Of a stretch of 64,000 bases of DNA, positions 1 through 8,317 are shown piece by piece; positions within the stretch are counted from its first letter, which is position 1; every line of letters begins with the position of its first letter. Source of the DNA: Rhodospirillales bacterium BBD 1991-14 (lineage in GTDB: Bacteria; Pseudomonadota; Alphaproteobacteria; Kiloniellales; Kiloniellaceae); assembly GCA_001657395.1 (NCBI GenBank), contig LYSY01000009.1, positions 1 through 64,000 on the forward strand, read 5' to 3'. Under the pieces are notes generated by a model, which was not told the DNA's origin, ran no database searches, and saw only the letters and a list, made by a program, of their open reading frames with translations. The position numbers were made by a program, and so were the translations under genes.

Positions 1-350
1 CGTTGACATCGACCACGTGCAGCTGACGCAGATCGGCTGCCCAGTGGCCGTTCGTCATGCCCCAGGAGTTGGTTACGTCAGAGTAGTCGAAGCCGGCGCC
101 GTTGTTGGTGAGCAGAATGCTGCCGTGTGTCTGGGCTTGTCCTTGCAGGAGGAGATCGCTGAGGCCGTCGCCGTTGACATCAATCACATGCAGCTGACGC
201 AGATCGGCTGCCCAGTGGCCGTTCGTCATGCCCCAGGAGTTTGTTACGTCGGAGTAATCGAAGCCGGCCCCGTTGTTGGTGAGCAGGATCGTGGCGTGAG
301 TAGTGGATTGACCCTGCAATAGGATGTCGCTCAGACCGTCTCCGTTGTAG
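1..350 (-). repeat. 171-bp tandem repeat encoding 57-residue FG-GAP blades
   Basis: The sequence CGTTGACATC at base 1 recurs at 172, and a diverged CGTTG unit begins at 343, giving a period of 171 bp (57 codons). The first two units are nearly identical in DNA, including synonymous sites, while the third is clearly diverged. This suggests recent duplication or homogenisation of one unit inside the SpvB-type gene. Confidence 0.85.
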
Positions 351-1447
351 TCAACAATGTGGATCTTCCGCTTGGTCGCGTCCCAATGGGCATCGCTCAT
401 GCCCCAGGTGTCCCGAACAAGGTTGTAGGTGTATCCCGGTGTCTGCCCTTGCGACTCGGAGACTATGGGCTCCAGGCAATTGTTTGTTGCATCGCACTCT
501 GTGATGGCCGTGATTCGAGATCGGTCTGTGGCGGGGCTCTGCTCGTAAGCGAGGCGATAGTCCTTGACGAGGGCGAGGCCAGAGCCTGTATCGGTCCAGG
601 TCTCGACCTTGGTGAGGCGCCGGGTCATGGCCAGCTCGGCGCCGGCCAGGTAGCTGGTTCTGACGTCGGGCCGGGCCTCGTAGAGGAAGCGCACTTCGCT
701 CTTGGCGGTGGTGACCGCGGCATCGTAGGCGTAGACGATCCTGTCGAGACGGTAGCTCTTATCCGCCAGGTCCTCGAGGTAGTGATAGGTCATGGCGTTG
801 CCGGAGGTATCGGTGACCCGGTTCAGCGACCACAGGCGGATCTCGCTCTGGCCCGGCACGCCGAGACGGGCGTCCGTCGTGTTGCCGTAGTCCAGGGTCT
901 GGCCCGACTTGCTCTCCACGGTGAAGGAGAGCGGGCCCGTGCCCGCGCTGCCGTGGGAGGTGATGCGCGCGAAGCCGTCGATCTCGGTCCTGTACTCCGT
1001 GCCGTCGGCGCCGTAGACGCCGCTGACGGCCACCAGGCGCTGGCCGTCCAGGCAGAAGCGGTCGTCGGCAGAGAAGTCGACGCCGTGGATGGCGCCGTCC
1101 TGGGCCAGGGTCTGGCCGCAGCGGTGGATGGAGGAGGCGGCGCTCAAGGACCAGCCGACGCCCAGGCTGCCGTTGCCGCTGTGGCTCTTGTAGACGAGGG
1201 CCACGGAGGGCTGCATCCCGGCGATACCCGGCGGCACGGCGACGGGGACGGTGTAGCCGGCCGAGCCGGTCTCATCCACCGATAACGCCCCCGCGGTCAC
1301 CCCCGCAACAGTGGTCTGCGCAAGCGCAGCCTGGGGTGCCCCGGCGGTGAGAGCCAGCGCGAGGCCTAGTCCCAGCTTCGATGTCCGGCGTCTCGCCCGG
1401 TCAAGCGAGACAGCATCGGCAGGCGAATGTGCAAGGGCGCGCGTCAT
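1..1447 (-). CDS. SpvB/TcB-type secreted protein with FG-GAP/VCBS repeats, 3' part cut off by window edge
   Basis: The gene reads leftward from an ATG at 1447-1445 and is still open at base 1, so only about 482 N-terminal residues are visible. After a basic leader and a hydrophobic stretch ending near ALAQ (likely Sec signal) comes a block resembling the N-terminal domain of SpvB and insecticidal TcB/TcdB proteins: GSAGYTVPVAVPPGIAGMQP, then ALVYKSHSGNGSLGVGWSLS and a Cys in SSIHRCGQ. From about residue 350 the protein runs into 57-residue repeats containing DVNGDGLSDLLLQGQ and NSWGMTNGHW, typical of FG-GAP/VCBS beta-propeller blades. In TcB proteins this region joins an Rhs-repeat shell that encloses a toxic C-terminus; whether such a tail exists lies outside the window. 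The family call is firm; a toxin role is inference. Confidence 0.85.
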   Translation of the reverse strand, partial: MTRALAHSPADAVSLDRARRRTSKLGLGLALALTAGAPQAALAQTTVAGVTAGALSVDETGSAGYTVPVAVPPGIAGMQPSVALVYKSHSGNGSLGVGWSLSAASSIHRCGQTLAQDGAIHGVDFSADDRFCLDGQRLVAVSGVYGADGTEYRTEIDGFARITSHGSAGTGPLSFTVESKSGQTLDYGNTTDARLGVPGQSEIRLWSLNRVTDTSGNAMTYHYLEDLADKSYRLDRIVYAYDAAVTTAKSEVRFLYEARPDVRTSYLAGAELAMTRRLTKVETWTDTGSGLALVKDYRLAYEQSPATDRSRITAITECDATNNCLEPIVSESQGQTPGYTYNLVRDTWGMSDAHWDATKRKIHIVDYNGDGLSDILLQGQSTTHATILLTNNGAGFDYSDVTNSWGMTNGHWAADLRQLHVIDVNGDGLSDLLLQGQAQTHGSILLTNNGAGFDYSDVTNSWGMTNGHWAADLRQLHVVDVN

Positions 1448-2082
1448 GGCAGAACCTCTTGGGGCAAGGAACAACGATGGGAGGGTAGGCAGAAGCACAA
1501 AGGCCGCCCCGAGGCAGGGCGGCCTTAAAGCGGCAGAAAAGGGAGAGCAACGCGACGGGGCGGAGAGCTGATCCACGGTGCGGCTTCGGCGCGCAAGCCA
1601 ATTCCGCACAGCGCCTGGCGGCACAAACACTGGCGCCCTTGTCCCGGCGCAATCAGCGGCACTGGCTCCCCGGGTCCCCGTCATTGGAACAAACGCTCCC
1701 GTTCTCGAAAGCCGCGTCATGCGGTCTCTCCAGTCAGGCCGACCTCCGGCGTTCCCGCCAACGGCAGGCCAATTCGATTGAGAAGACGATCAGGTATCCC
1801 TGCGCGCCTGCGCGACCGTCCCGAAACCCCTTATGCAACCGGAGCGGTCAAACGCCAAGCGCGAGTCCATGCTGCATTGAGGCGCGTGATGGTTTCAAGT
1901 CCTCAAGCGAATTTATCTGTGGATTACTCGGAAAAGATGCGAGGCGGGTTTGCCCTAAGTAACACGCCCTCGAACCCACGGCCACTCCATCACTCCGCGT
2001 CATTGCCTGGCGGCGGGATCGGAGAGAGGTGCCATGTCAGCCAGGAGGACCCCCATTTCCGGCCCAATCTCCGGATCGCGGC
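1448..2082. other. 635-bp gap without a convincing gene
   Basis: Short open frames exist on both strands but none has a recognisable product or good start context. The only clear structure is the hairpin at 1500-1526. The left part should carry the promoter and leader of the SpvB-type gene; the right part follows the histidine kinase stop. Confidence 0.6.
1500..1526 (-). terminator. 10-bp GC-rich hairpin in the leader of the SpvB-type gene
   Basis: AAGGCCGCCC (1500-1509) pairs perfectly with GGGCGGCCTT (1517-1526) around a 7-nt loop. On the minus strand the stem is followed by TTTGTGCTT, so it could terminate leftward transcription. It sits about 50 bp upstream of the SpvB-type start codon, so it is either the terminator of read-through from the kinase or an attenuator-like leader hairpin. 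Confidence 0.5.
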
Positions 2083-4029
2083 TTACTCAGCCGCGGCGTC
2101 GGGGGGTGCCATCGCGGGCCCGGCCCCTGACCGGGAGTCAGCGTCCTGCACCGTGCGGTGCGGCGGCAGGTGCAGGGTGACCGTGGTGCCTTCGCCGACT
2201 GTGCTTTCCATCGCCAGGGCGCCCTGGTGCAGCTCGATCAGGGCCTTGGTCAGGGGCAGGCCGAGGCCGGTGCCTTCGTAGCGGCGGTTGAGGTCGCTGT
2301 CGACCTGGCCGAACTGCCGCAGCGCCTTGGGAATGTCGTCGGGCGCCATGCCGATTCCGGTGTCGGCCACTTCAAAGACGTAGCCCCCCGCCGTCGCGCA
2401 ACCGATCTTCAGGGTGACCGTGCCGCCCGCCGTGGTGAACTTGACCGCGTTGCTGAGGAGGTTCAGCAGCGCCTGCTTCAGCTTGCGTTCGTCGGCATAG
2501 AGCCCCGGCAGCGGGCTCTGCGCGTCGTAGGTCAGTGACACGCCCGCCTTCTCTGCGCGCTGGCGCACGACGCGCAGGACCGACTGCGCCATGGCCTCGA
2601 CGTCGACCACCTCCTCGTTCATGTCCTTGACGCCGGCCTCGATCTTGGAGAGGTCGAGGATGTCGTTGATGAGCGCGAGCAGGTGCTGCGCGGCCTCGGT
2701 GATGTCGGTCAGGTACTCCCGCGGCCGGTGGTGGTGGCTATCCTCCGGCGTGGTTGCAAGCATCAGCTCGGAGAAACCGATGACGGCGTTCAGCGGCGTG
2801 CGCAGTTCGTGGCTCATGTTGGCCAGGAACTCGGACTTCGTCCGGCTTGCCGCCTCGGCCAGTTCCTTGGCGCTGAGGAGCTGCTCTTTCAGTTCCACAT
2901 CAGCCGTGATGTCGCGGCCGGTGCCGCGGTAGCCTGTGAACCGTCCCTCCGCATCGAAGGCGGGCGTCCCGCTGATCGCCAGCCAGACCACCTGGCCGTC
3001 GACCTTCTCGCGCGGATGCGTGAAGTTGCGAAAGGGCCGGTGGGCCCGCAGGTCCTTCAGGTGCTGTTCCCAGATGGCCGGGTCGACACCCGGAATTCCG
3101 GTTTCCTCACGGGTCTTGCCAAGCAGTTCCCGCTCATCGACGCCGGTGACTTCCGCAAAGCGCTCGGAAAAGAAGGAGAACCGCAGATGCCGGTCCATTT
3201 CCCAGAACCAGTCGGAACTGGATCTGGCGAAGTCCTCGAAGCGCTGCTCCTGTTCGTGCAGGTCGCTGCGGCGCAGTTCCGCCAGCCGTTCCAGCAGCGC
3301 GTTCAAGGCATTCACCGTCTCTTCGATCTCGTGGCCGGTCTGGAGGTTCAGCCGGTAGCGCTCGGCATGGCCGGGGTCGGCGTGAGCGGCGGTGAGGTTG
3401 CGATGAATCGACAGGACCGGCGTCAGCACTTCGCGGCCCAGGATCGCAACGGTGGCCGCCGTGACCACGAAGGCGATGATCAGGACGAGGCCGCCGATCC
3501 GCAAGACGAAGGACCACAGTTCGTGCGCGATGGCGGCGGTGCTGGCCTTTGCGGAGACCGTGAAGGGGAGTGTCGTAGCTGCGGCGGGCCAGAGAACCGA
3601 GTAGATGCCGGCCCGGCTGTCGTGGCGGCGAAACACCAAAGCCGCACGCGTTGGGTTCGCCGGGGCGCCGTCTGCGCTCGAAGACTGGGGAACCAGAAGC
3701 ACGGGTTCTCCATGGGCGGCCAGCGGTCTGCCTGTTGCATCGAAGACGGCAAGGCCGGTGATGCCCGAGCTTTGCAGGCTCGGCCAGGCCGCCGCCAGCA
3801 GGGCCTCCGGCCTGCCGTGATCCTGCAGGGCGAGGGACAGCTCCAACGCTTTCAGGACGTCCCTCTCAAGGGCTTCGAAGAGTCTGTCGCGCAGGCCGAG
3901 GTAGGACGGCACCACGATTGCGGCTTCCACCGCAAAGATGCTCAACGCAACAACCATGGCGATCCGCCGGCAGAGGCGAGATCGCAGCAGTCCAAGCGTT
4001 TGCGCCATGACCTGGGAGCGCGGCGGCAT
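2083..4029 (-). CDS. Membrane PAS-domain sensor histidine kinase
   Basis: A 648-residue kinase. A transmembrane segment near residues 22-42 leads to a periplasmic sensor region (about 45-170), then a second membrane segment (about 175-200) and a HAMP-like linker. A PAS domain follows (about 265-385, [21 protein letters not shown] with the PAC part [12 protein letters not shown]). HisKA contains [20 protein letters not shown], where the His is the phosphoacceptor. HATPase_c has the N box ([12 protein letters not shown]) and G boxes (DTGIGM, GTGLGL). There is no receiver domain and no response regulator next door, so it is an orphan kinase whose partner is elsewhere. A second ATG at codon 8 (4008) is an alternative start. 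The domain call is firm; the stimulus is unknown. Confidence 0.93.
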   Translation of the reverse strand: MPPRSQVMAQTLGLLRSRLCRRIAMVVALSIFAVEAAIVVPSYLGLRDRLFEALERDVLKALELSLALQDHGRPEALLAAAWPSLQSSGITGLAVFDATGRPLAAHGEPVLLVPQSSSADGAPANPTRAALVFRRHDSRAGIYSVLWPAAATTLPFTVSAKASTAAIAHELWSFVLRIGGLVLIIAFVVTAATVAILGREVLTPVLSIHRNLTAAHADPGHAERYRLNLQTGHEIEETVNALNALLERLAELRRSDLHEQEQRFEDFARSSSDWFWEMDRHLRFSFFSERFAEVTGVDERELLGKTREETGIPGVDPAIWEQHLKDLRAHRPFRNFTHPREKVDGQVVWLAISGTPAFDAEGRFTGYRGTGRDITADVELKEQLLSAKELAEAASRTKSEFLANMSHELRTPLNAVIGFSELMLATTPEDSHHHRPREYLTDITEAAQHLLALINDILDLSKIEAGVKDMNEEVVDVEAMAQSVLRVVRQRAEKAGVSLTYDAQSPLPGLYADERKLKQALLNLLSNAVKFTTAGGTVTLKIGCATAGGYVFEVADTGIGMAPDDIPKALRQFGQVDSDLNRRYEGTGLGLPLTKALIELHQGALAMESTVGEGTTVTLHLPPHRTVQDADSRSGAGPAMAPPDAAAE

Positions 4030-4193
4030 TCGGGAGGTGCCCTGAGGTAGAATGCGAAGCCGATCACTCTAGGGTGCCAGCCTTCACGCTTGGTTAATGA
4101 AGCGCAAAGGATCTACCACCCTGCGGTTGCCGGTCTTTCGGTGCGCGACCTTGGCGTGCGGACGGCGGGCCCTGGCGGTGGCAGCAAAGGGGG

Positions 4194-5270
4194 CTACTGG
4201 AGGCGAAAGCTGCCGAAGCCGAGTCGGCGGGCCATGGCGAAATCCTCCAGCGCCAGATCCCGTTCCCCCATGCGTTCGTGGGCGGTGCCGCGGTTGGAGT
4301 AGGCGCCGGCAAAGCGTGGGTTCAGGAAGATCGCCACATCGAAGCGTGCGACCGCTGCTTCGTAGTCGGCCTGCGCCAACAGCGCGCGGCCATCCTCGTT
4401 GAACTGCCTGGCAAGGTCGTTGCGGGTGATGCTGCCGTCCGCGAGGGCCTGGCGGTGGGGACGCAGAGCCGCTTCGATCTGCGCCTGGCGTTCGGCGGCG
4501 GTGTCTTCGGGGGATGCCGTACTTTCGGCGTAAGGTAGATCGGAGGCCGGCACATCGGAAGCAGGCACATCGGAAGCAGGCGCTTCCGCCGCGGGCGGCC
4601 GCGCGGCGATAACCGGAGGCGGCGCTGCCGGCTGTTCTGGCTGCTGTTCCGGCTGATGTTCTGGCGGCGCGGCTTCGAGCGGCCTCAGTTTCGGAGGCGC
4701 CGGTGGTGGCGGCACCACCGTTTTGACCGTGACCGTTTCGCCCCCGGACGGCGGCGCAGGGACGGCCTGCAACTGGCCGGTGTCTGGAGAGGGCGCGCGT
4801 GGCGCGGCTTCCGGGTGCGGTTCTTCCGTCAGCGGCTCTTCCCGCAGGGGCTCTTCCCGCAGGGGCTCTGCCAACTGCGGTTCTTCCGGCGGCGCTTCCT
4901 CCACCGCGGCCTCAGTAACGGTATCGTTGCGCAGCGCGGCGAAGGCGGCGGCGACACCTCTCAACTCGCCGAGCAGCGCAGCGCTCGGCTCCGGGCTGCC
5001 GGGCAAAGAGGCGAAGTCCTGATACCGGGCAATGCCGGCCAGGGTGGCGTCATCGATGACCCCGTCGACCGCGCCGGGATCGAAGCCGAGCTGCTGCAGC
5101 AGGGTTTCGAGTTCCAGCAACTCCGCATCGGAAAGCCCGGTCTGGGCTTGCGCAGGAGGTGCGGGGACAGCCGTCAGGGCAACGGCCAGTCCGACGGCCA
5201 GTCCGACGGCCAGTCCGACGGCCCTCACCCCATGGGCCAAGTCCCCGAATCTGCAGATGATTCGCCGCAT
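4194..5270 (-). CDS. Exported TPR-repeat protein with proline-rich linker
   Basis: A 358-residue protein. The N-terminus is a signal peptide whose hydrophobic core is built from repeated VGLA units (encoded by the 12-bp repeat at 5184-5223) and ends near PAQAQ. Residues 46-110 resemble a small peptidoglycan-binding-like fold (LLQQLGFDPGAVDGVIDDATLAGI). A long Pro/Glu/Ala-rich linker follows (about 120-255), with internal repeats REEPL and ASDVP. The C-terminal 100 residues hold TPR-like helices (GRALLAQADYEAAVARFDVA, then FAGAYSNRGTAHERMGERD). It is probably a periplasmic scaffold spanning some distance through its linker. It reads in the same direction as the neighbouring cytochrome gene but with a gap of about 100 bp. 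No specific function can be assigned. Confidence 0.8.
   Translation of the reverse strand: MRRIICRFGDLAHGVRAVGLAVGLAVGLAVALTAVPAPPAQAQTGLSDAELLELETLLQQLGFDPGAVDGVIDDATLAGIARYQDFASLPGSPEPSAALLGELRGVAAAFAALRNDTVTEAAVEEAPPEEPQLAEPLREEPLREEPLTEEPHPEAAPRAPSPDTGQLQAVPAPPSGGETVTVKTVVPPPPAPPKLRPLEAAPPEHQPEQQPEQPAAPPPVIAARPPAAEAPASDVPASDVPASDLPYAESTASPEDTAAERQAQIEAALRPHRQALADGSITRNDLARQFNEDGRALLAQADYEAAVARFDVAIFLNPRFAGAYSNRGTAHERMGERDLALEDFAMARRLGFGSFRLQ
5184..5223 (-). repeat. 12-bp tandem repeat inside a signal peptide
   Basis: GGCCAGTCCGAC is present in three perfect copies (5184-5219) plus GGCC of a fourth. Read on the minus strand each unit encodes Val-Gly-Leu-Ala, so the repeat builds the hydrophobic core of the TPR protein's signal peptide. 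The unit is a multiple of three, so copy-number changes keep the frame. Confidence 0.9.
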
Positions 5271-5372
5271 GACCGCATTTTAGTTGATTTGCGGGGGGAG
5301 GCCAGCGCGCGAAGGGGCGCTGGGCCCCGGTAGTCGTTGCGATCTGCAGCGGGCCAAGCCTTGGCGGGGTGC

Positions 5373-5714
5373 TTACTCCGGCAGCGTCACTTCGAACTTG
5401 ATGGCGGCGTACCAGGCCGCCAGGTCGGCCATGTCCTCGTCGGTCAGGTCCTTCGCGACCACGGTCATGATCTCGTGGGTCCGCTTGCCCGAGCGAAAGG
5501 CCTTCAGCTGGGTCACCAGGTAGATCTCGCTCTCCCCGGCGATGTGCGGCGCGATGGGAATGCGGGCGATCCCGTCGATGCCATGACAGGTCTGGCACTG
5601 GCGGGCCTTCTGGCGGCCGGCGGCAGCATCGCCGGCCTGGCTGACCGCGGGCCAGGTGCAAAGAGCAAGCCCCAGGAGGCCGATCATAGGCAGGTTTCGA
5701 AGGGTTGGGGCCAT
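5373..5714 (-). CDS. Small periplasmic c-type cytochrome
   Basis: A 113-residue protein. The signal peptide is about residues 1-27, ending AVSQA. The haem motif CQTCHG follows at the start of the mature protein, and a Met-containing segment around THEIMTVV could supply the sixth ligand. The fold is that of a mono-haem class I cytochrome (DMADLAAWYA helix). I chose the ATG at 5714 because it gives a normal signal peptide; the frame stays open upstream but that part is not cytochrome-like. The gene lies 115 bp downstream of the PQQ-type sugar dehydrogenase on the same strand, so it may accept that enzyme's electrons in the periplasm. This pairing is inference from position. Confidence 0.88.
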   Translation of the reverse strand: MAPTLRNLPMIGLLGLALCTWPAVSQAGDAAAGRQKARQCQTCHGIDGIARIPIAPHIAGESEIYLVTQLKAFRSGKRTHEIMTVVAKDLTDEDMADLAAWYAAIKFEVTLPE

Positions 5715-5829
5715 GGCGTCCGGCAGTCCCCCGGGGTCGTTGTCCCGGCTCAGAGGAGGAGGGCGGCGGCCGACGCGAAGGTCACGGCCGGCCGCCGAGG
5801 TTCGCAGTCTTTCGGCTCCTGTTGCCGGC

Positions 5830-7086
5830 CTAGTTGCCGTAGGAGATGCGGTATAGGGCGCCGGCCAGGTCGTCGGACACCAGGATGGAGCCGTCACGCA
5901 GCTGCGCAACGTCCACCGGCCGGCCGAGGTACTCGCCGTTCTCGTCGATCCAGCCCTCGGCAAAAGGAATGGACTCGCCGACCGAGCCGTCCTCGTTGAC
6001 GCTGGTGAACATCACGCGGGCGCCGACCGGCGTCGTCCGGTTCCACGACCCGTGCTGGGCCGAGAAGATGCCGCCGCGGTACTGTGCGGGGAACATCCGG
6101 CCCGTATAGAAGGTCATGCCGAGGTCGGCAGCATGGGCAATCATGTTGACTGCCGGCATGACGTTGTCCATCGGCGGCTCGGACCCGACATACTCGTTGG
6201 TCCGGGTGTCGCCGCCGCCGTACCAGGGAAAGCCGAAGTGCTGGCCGGCGGCCGTCTGGCGATTCAGCTCGCCGGGCGGGATGTCGTCGCCCATGCCGTC
6301 GACTTGGTTGTCCGTGAACCACAGCTCGTCGTTGGCGGGGTTGAAGTCCATGCCGACGGAATTCCGGACGCCGTAGCTGTAGACCTCACGCCCGGTGCCG
6401 TCGCGGTTCATACGGATGATGCCGCCGATGCCCGTCTGGTTGTAGAGGTCCATCTTCTCTTCGGGGAAGACGTTGAACGGTTGTCCGAGCGAGATGTAGA
6501 GCTTGTCGTCCGGGCCGATGCGGCAGACCCGGGCGGTGTGGTTGTAGCTTTCCTCCTCCGCCGGGATCAGCTTGCCCGCGGGGACCACGTTGAAGGCCGC
6601 GACATCCGGACTCTCGTAAAAGAATTCGGCGGCCGGATAGACCAGCACGCGGTTCTGCTCGGCGATGTAGAGGAAGCCGTCCTTCGAGAAGCAGGGACCG
6701 TTCGGAATGGCGAAGTCGATCGAGGGGGCGAAGCGCTTCACCTCGTCGGCCACCCGGTCCTTGTTGCGGTCGGTGACAGACCAGACGTCGGTCTTGCGGG
6801 TGCCGACGAAGGTCACGATCCCCTGTGGGCCGACGGCCATGTGGCGCGCATCGGGCACGATGGCATAGAGCTCGATCTTGAAGCCCTGGGGAAGCCTGAT
6901 GCGCTTCAAGGTTTCGCGGATCGCTGCGGCGTTGTCGCCGCCCTGTTCGATGAACTCGAACTCGGTCACACCGGTCTGCTTGAATTCGCTGAGTTTTTCC
7001 AGGTTTGTCTGCGCGAGCGCCGGCGTGGCGAGCAGCATCGCGAGTGCGGAAACGGTGAGGGTTTTGACACCTGTGGCAAAGGGCAT
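5830..7086 (-). CDS. PQQ-dependent sugar dehydrogenase family protein (soluble GDH/sorbosone-dehydrogenase type)
   Basis: A 418-residue exported protein: signal peptide ending LATPALAQ, then a six-bladed propeller typical of soluble glucose/sorbosone dehydrogenases. Recognisable blocks are RIRLPQGFKIELYA, IPNGPCFSKDGFLYIAEQ, SYNHTARVCRIGPDDKLYIS, IIRMNRDGTGREVYSYGVRN, DELWFTDNQVDGMGDDIPPG and FSAQHGSWNRTTPVG. Known members oxidise aldoses or related polyols in the periplasm with PQQ and pass electrons to a cytochrome or dye. A Shine-Dalgarno sequence GGAGGAG lies just upstream of the ATG. The adjacent c-type cytochrome fits as electron acceptor. No PQQ biosynthesis gene is in the window. Substrate is not predictable. 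Confidence 0.88.
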   Translation of the reverse strand: MPFATGVKTLTVSALAMLLATPALAQTNLEKLSEFKQTGVTEFEFIEQGGDNAAAIRETLKRIRLPQGFKIELYAIVPDARHMAVGPQGIVTFVGTRKTDVWSVTDRNKDRVADEVKRFAPSIDFAIPNGPCFSKDGFLYIAEQNRVLVYPAAEFFYESPDVAAFNVVPAGKLIPAEEESYNHTARVCRIGPDDKLYISLGQPFNVFPEEKMDLYNQTGIGGIIRMNRDGTGREVYSYGVRNSVGMDFNPANDELWFTDNQVDGMGDDIPPGELNRQTAAGQHFGFPWYGGGDTRTNEYVGSEPPMDNVMPAVNMIAHAADLGMTFYTGRMFPAQYRGGIFSAQHGSWNRTTPVGARVMFTSVNEDGSVGESIPFAEGWIDENGEYLGRPVDVAQLRDGSILVSDDLAGALYRISYGN

Positions 7087-7279
7087 GTGAGTCTCCTCCC
7101 GTAGGGTTTTTTGTTGCTTGTTCTCACAGCCTAGCCGGAATGTGCGGTTGCGGGTAGTAGGGCGATACTACGTCCCGTTGCCGGCAGCCTGCTGCGCCGC
7201 AGATGCCGCAGACGCCGCAGCCCGGAAGCGCGGCGCAAGGCGCCGGGCTCCCGGACCAGGACACGGAGTGTGCCGGGTG

Positions 7280-8149
7280 TCAGCGCTGCTTGCGCAGCTT
7301 CAGCAGCGGCGGCGGACAGTCGTAAGGGCAGCCGCCCGGCGCGACCAGCACGGTCGGCCGCTTGGCCGGCACCTGGGAGACGGCACGCTCACGGTGACGC
7401 AGCCGCTCTGCCAGTCCCGGAGCGCGGGGCTGCCCGGCCGCCGGAAGCTGGAAGCGCGCCTGCGGTGCCGCCTCGGCGCTGTACTGCAGGCTGTAGCGCA
7501 CGCGGGTCATGGGGCGCATGTGGCCGTTGTCTTCCGCGCTGTCGTAGTAGAGGAAGGGCAGGCCTGAACTCGGCTGGCTGGGGCTGCAGCTGGCATAGAA
7601 CTCGGTGCGGCTGTCGAGCACCTTGTCGAGGCTCACGTAGACCGGGCCAATGTTGTCGGCGGCGGACAGGGCATCGATGCCGGTCTGCTGCACAGCGTCA
7701 AAGTCCCAGGGCTCCTGCTCGAGAACCTGCTGCCAGGAGTTCTGGTCGAAGGGAACGTCGCCGGGGCTCACCAGCTCCACGGTGTAGTTGTAGACATCCG
7801 CACCCTCGACGCGGATGCCCGCCTCGTGAACCCGGTAATTCGCCGGGCAGTCCACGGTGAAGCGCAGGGAGATCAGCTTGTTGAAGGTCTGGCCGACGAG
7901 ATTGTAGGCGCCGTCCGAATAGCCGAAGCCCATCAGGCCGGTGAAGCCTGAGATCTGCTTCAGCTGGGCGAAGTTGCTGTTGCCTCCGCCGGGAATGGCG
8001 ACGGACTCCGAAGCGGAGAAGGGCCCGGCCTGTACGCTTGTGGCTGAGGCGAGGAGAGCGATGATGGCGGCCGCGGCGATCCCGGGGGCAATCCCCGGCA
8101 GGCCAGGGTTGCGAGGCGGCAAGGTACGAAGTGAACGATACTGGGTCAT
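7280..8149 (-). CDS. Secreted protein of unknown function
   Basis: 289 residues. I do not recognise a family. The ATG at 8149 is chosen because AAAGGA sits 7 bases upstream; the frame extends further but without a better site. A long signal peptide ends near SVQAGPFS. The mature part is rich in aromatic residues and beta-type sequence (SGFTGLMGFGYSDGAYN, KLISLRFTVDCPANYRVHEA) and has a few cysteines that could form disulfides (VDCPAN, YASCSPS, GGCPYDCPPP). The C-terminal 65 residues are Pro/Arg-rich and probably unstructured. It faces the same way as the PQQ dehydrogenase, about 190 bp upstream. Expected location is periplasm or outside the cell. Confidence 0.7.
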   Translation of the reverse strand: MTQYRSLRTLPPRNPGLPGIAPGIAAAAIIALLASATSVQAGPFSASESVAIPGGGNSNFAQLKQISGFTGLMGFGYSDGAYNLVGQTFNKLISLRFTVDCPANYRVHEAGIRVEGADVYNYTVELVSPGDVPFDQNSWQQVLEQEPWDFDAVQQTGIDALSAADNIGPVYVSLDKVLDSRTEFYASCSPSQPSSGLPFLYYDSAEDNGHMRPMTRVRYSLQYSAEAAPQARFQLPAAGQPRAPGLAERLRHRERAVSQVPAKRPTVLVAPGGCPYDCPPPLLKLRKQR

Positions 8150-8317
8150 AGCGGTGTCCTTTCGTAAGGTCAGGACCGCGCCCAATTGCGGCGGTGTAGC
8201 CATGGGTCGGCCCATGGCGCCGGCAGGTTCAGTGGCTGGTTTGGCAAAGAAGGGGTAGGGCGGTCCCGCATCGGCCCCGCACCCACCCGGTGTCGGCCCT
8301 GTGACGGCTCTTGTGCC

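Noticed and set aside
1-1447. A plus-strand protein family made of repeated QLTQIGCPVAVRHAPG units
   Set aside because: These are the reverse complement of FG-GAP blades; the minus frame has the coherent signal peptide, SpvB block and blades.
1500-1526. A riboswitch in the SpvB-type leader
   Set aside because: Only one simple hairpin is visible, with no alternative pairing or known aptamer motif.
2683-4050. A plus-strand open frame of 455 codons opposite the histidine kinase
   Set aside because: The kinase on the minus strand has complete PAS, HisKA and HATPase motifs; the opposing frame shows none.
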